Shown here in pieces: positions 52,202-60,379 of a stretch of 64,000 nt of DNA. The stretch is from NCBI RefSeq assembly GCF_001647285.1, contig NZ_LRML01000009.1, forward strand, positions 1-64,000, written 5' to 3'. Source of the stretch: Rufibacter roseus (lineage in GTDB: Bacteria > Bacteroidota > Bacteroidia > Cytophagales > Hymenobacteraceae). How positions within the stretch are numbered: position 1 is the stretch's first letter; every line of letters starts with the position of its first letter. Both the position numbers and the translations under genes were made by a program. The notes below the pieces were generated by a model. That model was given only the letters and a program-made list of their open reading frames with translations. It was not told the DNA's origin and made no database searches.

Positions 52202-52372
52202 ATGAAACACCGAAAGCTGAAATTGCCGGAAGAACTGCGTTACTGCAACCGGAACCGATGGGGTTTTGTATCGCAAGACAACCCACCACTGGTGTTGCAA
52301 CAGACTTTGCCACCAGTTGCCCCACTGGCTGAGATTTATAATTTTTGCGGTTATACTTTCTCAGAGAATTAA
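52202..52372 (+). CDS. Small protein, unknown
   Basis: A 56-residue frame starting MKHRKLKLPEEL at 52202, with a strong Shine-Dalgarno GAGGAGG about eight bases upstream, unusual in this genome. The sequence is basic at the N-terminus and has proline-rich middle (DNPPLVLQQTLPPVAP) and aromatic end. No domain known. The ribosome-binding site is the main reason to call it real. Confidence 0.5.
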   Translation: MKHRKLKLPEELRYCNRNRWGFVSQDNPPLVLQQTLPPVAPLAEIYNFCGYTFSEN

Positions 52373-52436
52373 GAGAACTACTTGCCTGGGGTAAGCCCGT
52401 AATATCTTTTCCCCAGGAAATACCTTATTGTATTTA

Positions 52437-52500
52437 AACAGAAGAGCTGTGTTTCAGGGCTGTTTTAGCAAAAACAGCCCGGAAACACAGCTCTTCTGTT
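52437..52500. repeat. Family palindrome, copy 20, expanded to 30-bp arms
   Basis: Positions 52437-52466 and 52471-52500 pair over 30 bp with one mismatch, around the loop AGCA. The inner unit is GTGTTTC...GGGCTGTTTT; the outer 12 bp (AACAGAAGAGCT and complement) are extra. It ends ten bases before the stop of the gene at 52511. Confidence 0.9.
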
Positions 52501-52510
52501 ACTTTAAAAA

Positions 52511-53026
52511 CTATCTTGAGGCCTGCATACGCCTGTAAGATGGTTTCTGGTGAATTTCTAAGCTATAGTACTTACGGTCAACGCCTCCGCGGGCTACCAG
52601 TACATCTTGTCCTTTCTCATACACCCTCAGCTTAATTTGCTCATTTATTGGTTTTTGGCCCACCAACTTAAAAGCAGCGTTTCTAATGTTGTTCTGTATT
52701 TGGGTAATTAGCCCTGGCCGGTAAACGGTGTACTCTAAGGACTGGTCGTCGCCGTTCTTCACTACATACAGCACAGAGGCAAGCCCATCTCCTTTTTTAT
52801 CGCCAATTTTAAAGCAATAGCGCTCACCGTCTTCACCGGTACCGCATTGGCCGCGGTATACCCATCCTTTTTTTCCTAGTACAGTTTGCAGTTCCTCTAG
52901 AGACTTAGCCCTAAGGTCAATCAGTTCATTTACGCTCAGGTGTTGCGCCTGCGCCATGTGTGCCACAGCCAGCATAAAGGCAAAGGCTGCCAACATCTTT
53001 TTTAGGGGATTGAATACGTTTTTCAT
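52511..53026 (-). CDS. Exported protein, unknown
   Basis: 171 residues from 53026 (MKNVFNPLKKMLAAFAFML), which gives a clean signal peptide cleaved near AQA-QHLSV; an upstream ATG at 53053 adds nine residues. The mature part has three strand-like segments with a Cys pair (YRGQCGTGEDGERYCFKIGD), and a basic C-terminus. The pattern is typical of small exported Bacteroidota proteins. No function assigned. Confidence 0.65.
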   Translation of the reverse strand: MKNVFNPLKKMLAAFAFMLAVAHMAQAQHLSVNELIDLRAKSLEELQTVLGKKGWVYRGQCGTGEDGERYCFKIGDKKGDGLASVLYVVKNGDDQSLEYTVYRPGLITQIQNNIRNAAFKLVGQKPINEQIKLRVYEKGQDVLVARGGVDRKYYSLEIHQKPSYRRMQASR

Positions 53027-53315
53027 TTTTAAAATTCCTTCATAGTTAAGCAATAGCGCCTACCTATTCATACGTAATCCTCCTTTTATAGATAGCATAC
53101 TAACCTAAGAAAATTTATATAACAACATAGCTATTATTACATACTATACATTTTATGCTTATGTCAATGAGGCAATTGTTCTATAATAGAAACTAACAAT
53201 AAGGCTTTTTACATCACCTCAAGACATAATATTTTAAAAAGTACAATTCATATCCTTTATTATTACAGTAACTTAGGCTATTCTTTTTAAGTATAAACCC
53301 CTATAAATAAATCAT

Positions 53316-53558
53316 ATGCATGATGCCCATACCGTAATGATGGAGAAGTTGAAACGCATTAAACTGGAATTATATAATTTGAAAACTAGAGCTCGAAAAA
53401 TCTTTATGAGGGGATATGAGGATATTACCATGCTCATATATTACCATGATTTGAAAGAAGCCTTTAGATTACTATTAGTGGGTAGAAACGATATGTTACT
53501 GCTGGAAAGAGAAATTTCGCGAGAGGAAGCTTTTAGGATTATTAACACAAGAAAATAA
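53316..53558 (+). CDS. Small charged protein, unknown
   Basis: An 80-residue AT-rich frame rich in Lys, Arg, Leu and Glu (VMMEKLKRIKLELYNLKTRARKIF), likely helical throughout. The upstream 290 bases are AT-rich with no other gene. A canonical terminator follows at 53611. There is no recognised domain; the isolation, the terminator and the stable frame support a gene, but weakly. Confidence 0.5.
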   Translation: MHDAHTVMMEKLKRIKLELYNLKTRARKIFMRGYEDITMLIYYHDLKEAFRLLLVGRNDMLLLEREISREEAFRIINTRK

Positions 53559-53610
53559 AACTGTACCCCTGCCGGGGATTTATATATAGCCGGCGCAAGC
53601 CAATTACCCG

Positions 53611-53647
53611 AAAGGGCCAGCCTTGAAAAGCTGGCCCTTCTTTTTTT
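53611..53647 (+). terminator. Intrinsic terminator
   Basis: AAGGGCCAGC pairs with GCTGGCCCTT around CTTGAAAA, followed by CTTTTTTT. Confidence 0.85.
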
Positions 53648-53731
53648 GCTCTATTTATAGGCCAGAGAAAGTTCTCTCTTGTTGTTCCCGCGCAACGCAT
53701 CTTCCCTTATTAGTCTGACGTACCCGTTCCT

Positions 53732-54796
53732 ATGCAGCAACTTAGACTTTGGTTAATTCTAATCTATCTGTTCCTGACCTCCTGCTCTTCTGCAGATACA
53801 GACAGGCATTATGAAGCCTTACCAGCTGCCAGTGCTCATACGCCGCTTTCAGTTATTGCCTTAGGTTCCTGCAATTCACAAGACCGCAAACAACCACTCT
53901 GGCAAGAGGTGCTTAAAAACCAGCCACAGCTCTGGATTTGGTTAGGAGACAATATTTACGCCAACACCAATGACATGGCCGTAATGAAGGCAAAATACCA
54001 GAAACAGTTAAATAACCCTGATTATCAGCTATTATACCAGCAAATACCAGTCATAGGTACTTGGGATGACCACGACTACGGACAAAACAACGAAGGCAAA
54101 GAGTATCCGCAACGCTTTGAAAGTGCGCAGCTATTCTGGAATTTTATGGGCGAGCCAGTAAACAGCCCTCGCCGGAAGCAACAAGGAGTGTACAGCGCCC
54201 ATACTTATGGTCCACCCGGGCAGCAGGTTAAAATACTGTTATTAGATGTACGAACCTTCCGTGATTCTTTGCCCGCCCCAGAGCCTAACCGCACCCCCAA
54301 TGAGACCGGCGATATTTTAGGCGAGCAGCAGTGGCGATGGCTGGAGCACGAGCTTAGAAACAGCAAAGCCCAGCTGCACTTTATTGGCAGCGGTATTCAG
54401 ATCATTGCCAATGATCACGGCTTAGAGCGTTGGGGCAATTTTCCTAAAGCCCGGCAGCGACTGTTTAACCTTATTGCCGAAACCAAAGCTTCCAATGTTA
54501 TTCTATTGTCCGGCGATCGGCATTTTGCAGAGTTGTCTAAGCTAAACCTACCGGATCTCCCCTACCCATTATATGATTTTACCACAAGCGGCCTTACCCA
54601 CACCTGGAAAGGAGGGCTAGTATTTGAACCTAACCAAAACCGCATAGGTGAAATGCATGATAAATTAAACTTTGGGGTTCTGCACATTGCCTGGAAACCC
54701 ACTTCGGCTGTAGTTGACTTTCAATTTAGGGGACGTCGTAATAAGCTACACCAGTCTTTTAAAGTAGAATTTCTTACTACAACATCAACCAATTAA
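53732..54796 (+). CDS. PhoD-like alkaline phosphatase, lipoprotein
   Basis: A 354-residue lipoprotein (lipobox LTSC, C18) of the alkaline phosphatase D (PhoD-like) metallophosphoesterase family. Predicted metal ligands are present: D73 in WLGDNIY, D112, H114 and D115 in TWDDHDYG, and GDRHFAEL near residue 260. The conserved opening is VIALGSCNSQD. It would hydrolyse phosphate esters outside the inner membrane with a calcium/iron-type centre. A tandem paralogue follows after 101 bases. Confidence 0.85.
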   Translation: MQQLRLWLILIYLFLTSCSSADTDRHYEALPAASAHTPLSVIALGSCNSQDRKQPLWQEVLKNQPQLWIWLGDNIYANTNDMAVMKAKYQKQLNNPDYQLLYQQIPVIGTWDDHDYGQNNEGKEYPQRFESAQLFWNFMGEPVNSPRRKQQGVYSAHTYGPPGQQVKILLLDVRTFRDSLPAPEPNRTPNETGDILGEQQWRWLEHELRNSKAQLHFIGSGIQIIANDHGLERWGNFPKARQRLFNLIAETKASNVILLSGDRHFAELSKLNLPDLPYPLYDFTTSGLTHTWKGGLVFEPNQNRIGEMHDKLNFGVLHIAWKPTSAVVDFQFRGRRNKLHQSFKVEFLTTTSTN

Positions 54797-54897
54797 GAGT
54801 ATTAACTTTTCAATAAATAGTAGATTTACTTATGCTTTCTATACAAGATGATCTCTAAATTTTTACCTTAGCCATATAAATCTATTATATATATAGT

Positions 54898-55971
54898 ATG
54901 GCTTTAATATTAAATTCTCTCTCTCTGATATTGATTTGGCTGAGCTTGATTCCCGGTGTAGCTGTAGCACCAGAAAAAGATAAACCTAACAAGAAGAAGG
55001 CTCCTGTGGCAAAACCTCTTACCACCATTGCCTTCGGGTCTTGCAACCGCAGTGATCTGCCTCAGCCACTCTGGGCTGACATTCTCATGAACCGTCCGCA
55101 GCTCTGGATATGGCTAGGCGGTAACGTAGATACAGAAGCCTCTGATCTAAAAGCTCTCAAGGCAAACTATAACCAACAACTACAAGAACCTGGCTACAAT
55201 GCTTTGCGCGAGTCTACAACTATCATTGGCACTTGGGATCACAATGACTACGGCAAAGGAAGTGCCGGCAAAGAGTTCCAAGACAAAGCAGAGAGTCAGA
55301 GCTTGTTCTGTGATTTTATTGGAGAAGCCGAAGATAGCCCGCTGCGGCAGCAAGAAGGCATTTATAGCGCCCACACCTACGGGCCAAAAGGGCAGCAGGT
55401 AAAAGTAATCTTATTAGACACCCGCTATCACCGCGATGCCCCTGAAAAACCAGTACCGGCACAAAAGAACAGTAAGAAGAAAAAACAGAAGAAAAGTAAA
55501 GCCCCTACCGCCGACATATTAGGAGAAGCACAGTGGAAATGGCTGGAGAAAGAACTTAGAAGCAACCCTGCGCAGCTTACCATTATTGGCAACAGCACCC
55601 AAATTATACCAGAAGAACACGCAGAAGAAAAATGGGCAGATTACCCAAAAAGTCGCGAACGGCTCTTAAAGCTTATTTCCCGCACTAATTCAGAGGGTGT
55701 CATTCTGCTGTCTGGCGACAGACACATGGCAGAAATTTCTCAGCTGGAAGTGGACGGTAGAACACAGCCGGTTTATGAGGTAACCAGCAGCGGCCTCACC
55801 CACACCGTTAGCAGAGACTATGCGCCCGGCGCCAACAAACATAGAGTAGGCGAGGTAGTTGCCAAGATAAATTTCGGCTTGATACAGGTTGATTGGGAAA
55901 AAAGAGAAGTAGCCCTTCAAATACAAGGGGACCGCAACCGTACCTATTTAAGCCAAACCGTAGCTTTCTAG
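54898..55971 (+). CDS. PhoD-like paralogue with lost metal ligands
   Basis: A 357-residue tandem paralogue with a signal-like N-terminus (residues 5-23). The alignment is clear from TIAFGSCNRSD to the C-terminus. Key residues differ: G75 for the Asp in WLGGNVD, H115 and N116 for the Asp and His in TWDHNDYG. GDRHMAE is retained. A lysine-rich insert (NSKKKKQKKSKA) follows LLDTRYHRD. The loss of several metal ligands suggests a non-catalytic role or altered chemistry. Its start is 101 bases after the active-type copy's stop. Confidence 0.8.
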   Translation: MALILNSLSLILIWLSLIPGVAVAPEKDKPNKKKAPVAKPLTTIAFGSCNRSDLPQPLWADILMNRPQLWIWLGGNVDTEASDLKALKANYNQQLQEPGYNALRESTTIIGTWDHNDYGKGSAGKEFQDKAESQSLFCDFIGEAEDSPLRQQEGIYSAHTYGPKGQQVKVILLDTRYHRDAPEKPVPAQKNSKKKKQKKSKAPTADILGEAQWKWLEKELRSNPAQLTIIGNSTQIIPEEHAEEKWADYPKSRERLLKLISRTNSEGVILLSGDRHMAEISQLEVDGRTQPVYEVTSSGLTHTVSRDYAPGANKHRVGEVVAKINFGLIQVDWEKREVALQIQGDRNRTYLSQTVAF

Positions 55972-55972
55972 C

Positions 55973-56494
55973 CTACTTCTGTATCTTGATCTGAATAACA
56001 GATGGCTTGTTTTCTGGGTAGCGCTCAATGTAAAACTCTTGCAGTTTCACATCATGCTCTTCTGAATAGTCAAACAAGGCAGAGTATAGCTTTTTGGGCG
56101 CAATCATCATACTGGCGTCTATAGTGCCTTGTAGCACTGGTTCGCCGGCGGCCACTCTCCTTAATTCAAAACCAGCGGGTAATGTTACCGATGAATCAGG
56201 CACTATCACACCAATAAATGCTTTTACCTTTTTGGTTTCCTTAGTAGGGTTATTGTAGAAAATGCCTCCTAAGTCACCAGGGAGCTGTTTCTGCTCTACC
56301 GCTTTGCCTACTTCCAGATAAATGTCTCCCAACTTCTCAGATTCAGGGTCGCCCTCAAAAGGTTTACCGGCCATAACAATCTCTGAAGTGGCGGTCTGGG
56401 TTATTTTCACTTCTGTAAAGCCACCTACATACGCATAAATACCTACCGCTACGGCGGCTACTATAACCATGTAGATGAGAAACTTCTTGTTCAT
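55973..56494 (-). CDS. GyrI-like (TEX264-type) membrane-anchored protein
   Basis: 173 residues with an N-terminal membrane helix (residues 4-22) and a GyrI-like small-molecule-binding domain, similar to the TEX264-type family: FEGDPESEKLGDIYLEVGKAVEQKQLPG and LGGIFYNNPTKETKKVKAFIGVIV, ending with ERYPENKPSVIQIKIQK. Family members bind ligands or drugs. The gene converges with the PhoD-like pair, one base from its stop. Confidence 0.75.
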   Translation of the reverse strand: MNKKFLIYMVIVAAVAVGIYAYVGGFTEVKITQTATSEIVMAGKPFEGDPESEKLGDIYLEVGKAVEQKQLPGDLGGIFYNNPTKETKKVKAFIGVIVPDSSVTLPAGFELRRVAAGEPVLQGTIDASMMIAPKKLYSALFDYSEEHDVKLQEFYIERYPENKPSVIQIKIQK

Positions 56495-56549
56495 GAAATT
56501 AATGAGTGAATGAGTGGGTGTATGAATGAATAAAGATGCCCCTGATTTT

Positions 56550-56589
56550 TGTTTTAGGGCTACTTTTTTAAAAAAACAGACCTAAAACA
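56550..56589. repeat. Family palindrome, copy 21
   Basis: TGTTTTAGG / CCTAAAACA with inner TTTTTT/AAAAAA and a partly mispaired core, ten bases after the stop of the ABC half-exporter. Confidence 0.78.
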
Positions 56590-56599
56590 GCAAGGTACT

Positions 56600-58366
56600 C
56601 TAAACGAAATTCTTGTATTGCATCTCGTGCAGTTGGGCATAGTAGCCACCAGTCTGCAGCAGTTCTTCATGGCGGCCACTTTCTTTTATCTCGCCGCGGT
56701 CCAGCACAATGATGTTATCTGCTTTCTGAATGGTGCTCAGGCGGTGCGCAATCACAATAGAGGTACGGCCCTGCATAAGCTGCGCAATTGCAAACTGAAT
56801 CAGTTCTTCGGTTTCAGAGTCAACGCTGGAAGTAGCCTCATCAAGAATGATGATTTTGGGGTTGTACACCATAGCCCGTACAAACGAAATCAGCTGCCGC
56901 TGCCCTACAGAGAGCGTAGCTCCGCGTTCCATCACGTTGTACTGTAAGCCTCCGGGCAAACGCTCAATAAACTTGTCGGCTCCTACCAACCTGGCGGCAT
57001 GCCACATCTGTTCTTCGGTAATTTCTTTGTTGCCCAAGCTAATGTTGTCGGCAATGGTACCCGAGAACAGGAAGACATCTTGCAGCACCACTCCAATGTG
57101 GCTTCGCAAAGTATCTAAGTCAAAGTCTTTGATGTTGTGGCCGTCTACCTGTATAACGCCTTTATTTATCTCATAAAAGCGGCTGAGTAGGTTGATGATG
57201 GAAGTTTTACCCGCGCCCGTGGCACCTACCAATGCTACTGTTTGTCCTGCCTTTACATCAAATGAAATTCCGCGCAAGACCCAGTCTTCTTCATTATACG
57301 CAAACCACACATTCTCAAAAGAGACGTTGCCTTTGATGGTTTCAGGCTTGTGGGAACCTGAATCAGAAATCATTTCCTGGCTTTCCAGCAGCTTCATGAT
57401 GCGCTCTGAGCTTACCACACCCAGCTGTAGCGTATTGAACCGATCGGCAATTTGCCGGATGGGCCGGAAGAACATGGAAATGTACATGATAAAGGCAATG
57501 AGCGAACCCAAGGTCACCGTATCCTGAATCACGCCTTTGGCTCCGTACCACACCAGCAAACCAGTACCTGCCGCACCAATCACCTCGGCCACCGGAAAGT
57601 ACACCGAGTAATACAGCACCGATTTGATGTTGGCCTTGGTGTGCTCTTTGTTGATGGCCTCGAACTTTTTCATCTCGCGGGCTTCGTTGTTGAAGATCTG
57701 CACCACCATCATGCCCGTCAGGTGTTCCTGCACGAAGGCGTTGAGTTTGGCCACCGCGCCCCGCACTTCCTGGAAAGAAGCTTTTACTTTCTCCTTGAAA
57801 ATATAGGTACTGATGATGAGCAGCGGGAACATGGAAAGGCTCACCAGCGTCAGCTTCCAGTCAATCCAGAACATGTAAATCAAGATGAAGATCAGCTGCA
57901 GCACATCACCAATCATGGCGGCCAAACCTTCTGAGAACACATCAGAGAGCGTTTCCACATCGCTCACGTTGCGGGTCACCAGGGTGCCAATGGGCGTGCG
58001 GTCATAGAACTTCAGCCGAAGCTTGAGGATGTGTTCATACAGTTTCACCCGTATGTCACGCACCACGTGCTGGCCTAGCCAACCCGCAAAGTAGGTGTGC
58101 AGGTAAGACACGCCCGTATGAAACACCAGCAGCACAATAAGCCAGATAAACATCTTGTTCACGCCCTGCCAATCGTACTGCAGAATTTCCTTGTCCACCA
58201 TTTCCTGGATCAGGAATGGTCTGATGGTGGCCAACACTGCCGAGGCCACCGTTAAAAACACCACAAACCAGAACACCTTGCGGTACGGCGTCACGAAACG
58301 GAAAATCTTCCGCAACACCTCCCAATCAAAAGCACTTCCGGTTTTGGCACCGCCTATTTCACTCAT
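56600..58366 (-). CDS. ABC half-exporter, MdlB-like subunit
   Basis: A 588-residue half-transporter: six helices, then an ATPase domain. Walker A is GATGAGKTS, Q-loop GVVLQDVFLFSGTI, and Walker B IIILDEATSSVD with the catalytic Glu intact. The signature is LSVGQ instead of LSGGQ. That pattern is typical of the MdlB partner of heterodimeric exporters and complements the MdlA-like gene at 19885-21672 (LSGGQ with a Walker B Asp). The two are not adjacent here, unlike the usual mdlAB operon. Substrate unknown. Confidence 0.88.
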   Translation of the reverse strand: MSEIGGAKTGSAFDWEVLRKIFRFVTPYRKVFWFVVFLTVASAVLATIRPFLIQEMVDKEILQYDWQGVNKMFIWLIVLLVFHTGVSYLHTYFAGWLGQHVVRDIRVKLYEHILKLRLKFYDRTPIGTLVTRNVSDVETLSDVFSEGLAAMIGDVLQLIFILIYMFWIDWKLTLVSLSMFPLLIISTYIFKEKVKASFQEVRGAVAKLNAFVQEHLTGMMVVQIFNNEAREMKKFEAINKEHTKANIKSVLYYSVYFPVAEVIGAAGTGLLVWYGAKGVIQDTVTLGSLIAFIMYISMFFRPIRQIADRFNTLQLGVVSSERIMKLLESQEMISDSGSHKPETIKGNVSFENVWFAYNEEDWVLRGISFDVKAGQTVALVGATGAGKTSIINLLSRFYEINKGVIQVDGHNIKDFDLDTLRSHIGVVLQDVFLFSGTIADNISLGNKEITEEQMWHAARLVGADKFIERLPGGLQYNVMERGATLSVGQRQLISFVRAMVYNPKIIILDEATSSVDSETEELIQFAIAQLMQGRTSIVIAHRLSTIQKADNIIVLDRGEIKESGRHEELLQTGGYYAQLHEMQYKNFV

Positions 58367-58449
58367 GTATAGAATCTCTTATAGAATATAGCTGTTCCTG
58401 CTAACGCAGAACGTTTGGCTGCAGGTACAGCAAACAGGAAGATGTGCGG

Positions 58450-58485
58450 GTTTTGAGGCTATTTTTCCAATTTCAACTCAAAAAC
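58450..58485. repeat. Family palindrome, copy 22 (degenerate)
   Basis: GTTTTGAGG / CTCAAAAAC outer arms, core decayed. Confidence 0.5.
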
Positions 58486-58713
58486 AGATCAACTTCCACT
58501 GCAAAAGTACATAATAAACCACGCAATTTACCGGTGACCTCGTCTCCCCTATTATACCAACCAATTACTAAAGCTGGCAATAGATTAGCTGTGGGATTTG
58601 TTGTTGTTGTTGTTGTGCGCAGAGTTAGCGCAGCGCTCTACGCACCATTGGACAGCCAATCTCCTGATTGGCGTTGCTGCGTAGGTAGTGAAAGCCCTTA
58701 GGCAGCGCCTACT

Positions 58714-58759
58714 GGCACAGACACTAGCAGGTCTGAAAGACACTGCTAGGTCTTTTGAG
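58714..58759 (-). repeat. 46-bp dispersed repeat, copy 3
   Basis: Reverse complement of 18315-18360 with one mismatch. It ends four bases from family palindrome copy 23. Confidence 0.85.
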
Positions 58760-58762
58760 CTA

Positions 58763-58802
58763 CCGTTTTTGGCGTGATTTTTCAAAAACAGTCCGAAAAC
58801 AG
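58763..58802. repeat. Family palindrome, copy 23
   Basis: CCGTTTTTGGCGTGATTTTT / AAAAACAGTCCGAAAACAG, downstream of truA (minus strand). Confidence 0.75.
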
Positions 58803-58811
58803 AAGATAATT

Positions 58812-59615
58812 TTACTCCTTTTCTTTAGTTGCTTCTTCTGCTGCCACTTTTTCGAAGAGTACTTGCTGCACGGCAAAGTATTGCTCAGGGTACTCAACGC
58901 GGTGCAGGTAAAGTCCTTGGGCAGGAGCGGCCCCACTGGCCAGGCTACGGTCTTGTTTTTCTATGGCTTCTCTAAACTGCGCCACCGTCAGTTTGCCTTT
59001 GCCCACATCTAACAGTGTACCCACTACTAACCGCACCATGCCGCGCAGAAACCGGTTAGCTTTGATGGTGAAGACCAGTTGCCCCTCCTCTTGCTGCCAT
59101 TGAGCATGCATGATAGTACAGCGGTAGTGTTTGGTATCTCCTTTTACTTTTGAGAAAGTGGTAAAATCTTCCAGTTCCAGCAGTACTTGGGCAGCCTCGT
59201 TCAATAAGCTAACATCTGGCGTTCTGGACAAATAATAAGCCTGATGCACCAGAAACGGATTTTTCTCTAAGGTGATGTGGTATTTATACGTCCGGCTGAC
59301 GGCGTCAAAGCGGGTATGTGCTTCTGGCCCTACCCCACAAACTGTTTGAATGGCTATGTCTGGAGGCAGAATCCGGTTGAGCTTGTACTTTATTTCCTCA
59401 GTATTTAGCACTTGGGGAAGGTCTACGTGCACCCACTGCTGGCGCGCATGCACGCCGGTATCGGTACGGCCACTGCCTATGGTCTCTACTTCTTCCAGTC
59501 GGTACACCTTGCGCAGGCAATCATCTAGCACCTCTTGTACCGTTAGGGCATTGGGCTGCACCTGCCAACCATGGAAACGAGTTCCGTCATACGCCACGTC
59601 TAAAAAATACCGCAT
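58812..59615 (-). CDS. truA: tRNA pseudouridine(38-40) synthase TruA
   Basis: 267 residues from 59615 (MRYFLDVAYDGTRFHGWQ); the ATG at 59666 adds 17 residues with no support. Catalytic D52 is in GSGRTDTGVHARQQ. The fold continues with GYKYHI-type segments and RFLRGMVRLVVGTLLDVGKGK, a conserved C-terminal helix. It modifies positions 38-40 of several tRNAs. It ends in a charged tail. The gene appears monocistronic, with a family palindrome just past the stop. Confidence 0.95.
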   Translation of the reverse strand: MRYFLDVAYDGTRFHGWQVQPNALTVQEVLDDCLRKVYRLEEVETIGSGRTDTGVHARQQWVHVDLPQVLNTEEIKYKLNRILPPDIAIQTVCGVGPEAHTRFDAVSRTYKYHITLEKNPFLVHQAYYLSRTPDVSLLNEAAQVLLELEDFTTFSKVKGDTKHYRCTIMHAQWQQEEGQLVFTIKANRFLRGMVRLVVGTLLDVGKGKLTVAQFREAIEKQDRSLASGAAPAQGLYLHRVEYPEQYFAVQQVLFEKVAAEEATKEKE

Positions 59616-59664
59616 GCACAAAGATACAGATTCCGTGGCAAGCAACTTTCCTACAAGCGCACAC

Positions 59665-59697
59665 AAAAAAAGGGCGGCTCTTTTCAGAAGCCGCCCC
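59665..59697 (-). terminator. Intrinsic terminator of the coiled-coil protein gene
   Basis: On the minus strand, GGGCGGCT pairs with AGCCGCCC, followed by TTTTTTTG. Confidence 0.82.
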
Positions 59698-59720
59698 AGC
59701 TATGGTAGTAATTTTAAAAC

Positions 59721-60164
59721 TTACGGTGTAATAAGTGAAATCTTTGGCCTTGAGGCTTCCCACGCCAGTTGCCGTTTGTTACGGTCGCGTTCATAGCGGT
59801 CTCGCAGTGTAGCCCGGTCAGCTTCATAATCAGACTTCAATGCCTGCATCTTACGCTCCAACTCAAGCGGGGCAGCTCCAGTTCTTTCATATTTGTTGAC
59901 CAGCTGATGCTGTTTGCGGTTGTAACGGAGCCTCAGGTTCTCCAAGTCGTGCTCATATTTTTCCTTGGCCTTGGCAAACTGCCGCTGGTACTTCGCATCT
60001 GCCTTGTTTGCCTTGGCAATTGCTTTGGCGCGCTGCCGTTCAACCTTTTCTAACTGTTTTGCTCTTTTGGCGGCATCACGTTGGTAGAGTTTATTTTGTG
60101 CGAAGGTTTCCTCGCTCCCAAGCAAGAACAAACCTAGTATCCAGATAAAGACAAGCTGTTTCAT
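59721..60164 (-). CDS. Exported coiled-coil protein, unknown
   Basis: 147 residues from the start at 60164 (MKQLVFIWILGLFLLG), with a signal peptide cleaved near TFAQNK. The rest is almost pure charged helix (KRAKQLEKVERQRAKAIAKANKADAKYQRQFAKAKEKY), with an estimated coiled coil over residues 25-135. An envelope spacer or periplasmic chaperone-like role is possible; nothing shows it. A canonical terminator follows. Confidence 0.65.
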   Translation of the reverse strand: MKQLVFIWILGLFLLGSEETFAQNKLYQRDAAKRAKQLEKVERQRAKAIAKANKADAKYQRQFAKAKEKYEHDLENLRLRYNRKQHQLVNKYERTGAAPLELERKMQALKSDYEADRATLRDRYERDRNKRQLAWEASRPKISLITP

Positions 60165-60274
60165 TTTTCTAAGATTTAAATATGACTCAGTCTTTGCAAC
60201 ACCCGTGCCAGACCAAGTCAATAGTTAAAACCTTTATGACGCTTGCTTTTAACCTATTGACAGACAGATATAAA

Positions 60275-60303
60275 AATCCCGTCTATCTTAAATAAACGGG
60301 ATT
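60275..60303 (-). terminator. Intrinsic terminator after the thiolase gene
   Basis: AATCCCGT pairs with ACGGGATT around a 13-base loop; on the minus strand, TTTTA follows. Confidence 0.7.
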
Positions 60304-60379
60304 AACTTAGGTAGGTTCTGGGGCTGCAGCTACCTTATTTTGCAGCCTTTACTGCTATAGTCTCAGTTATTGCTTAAGC

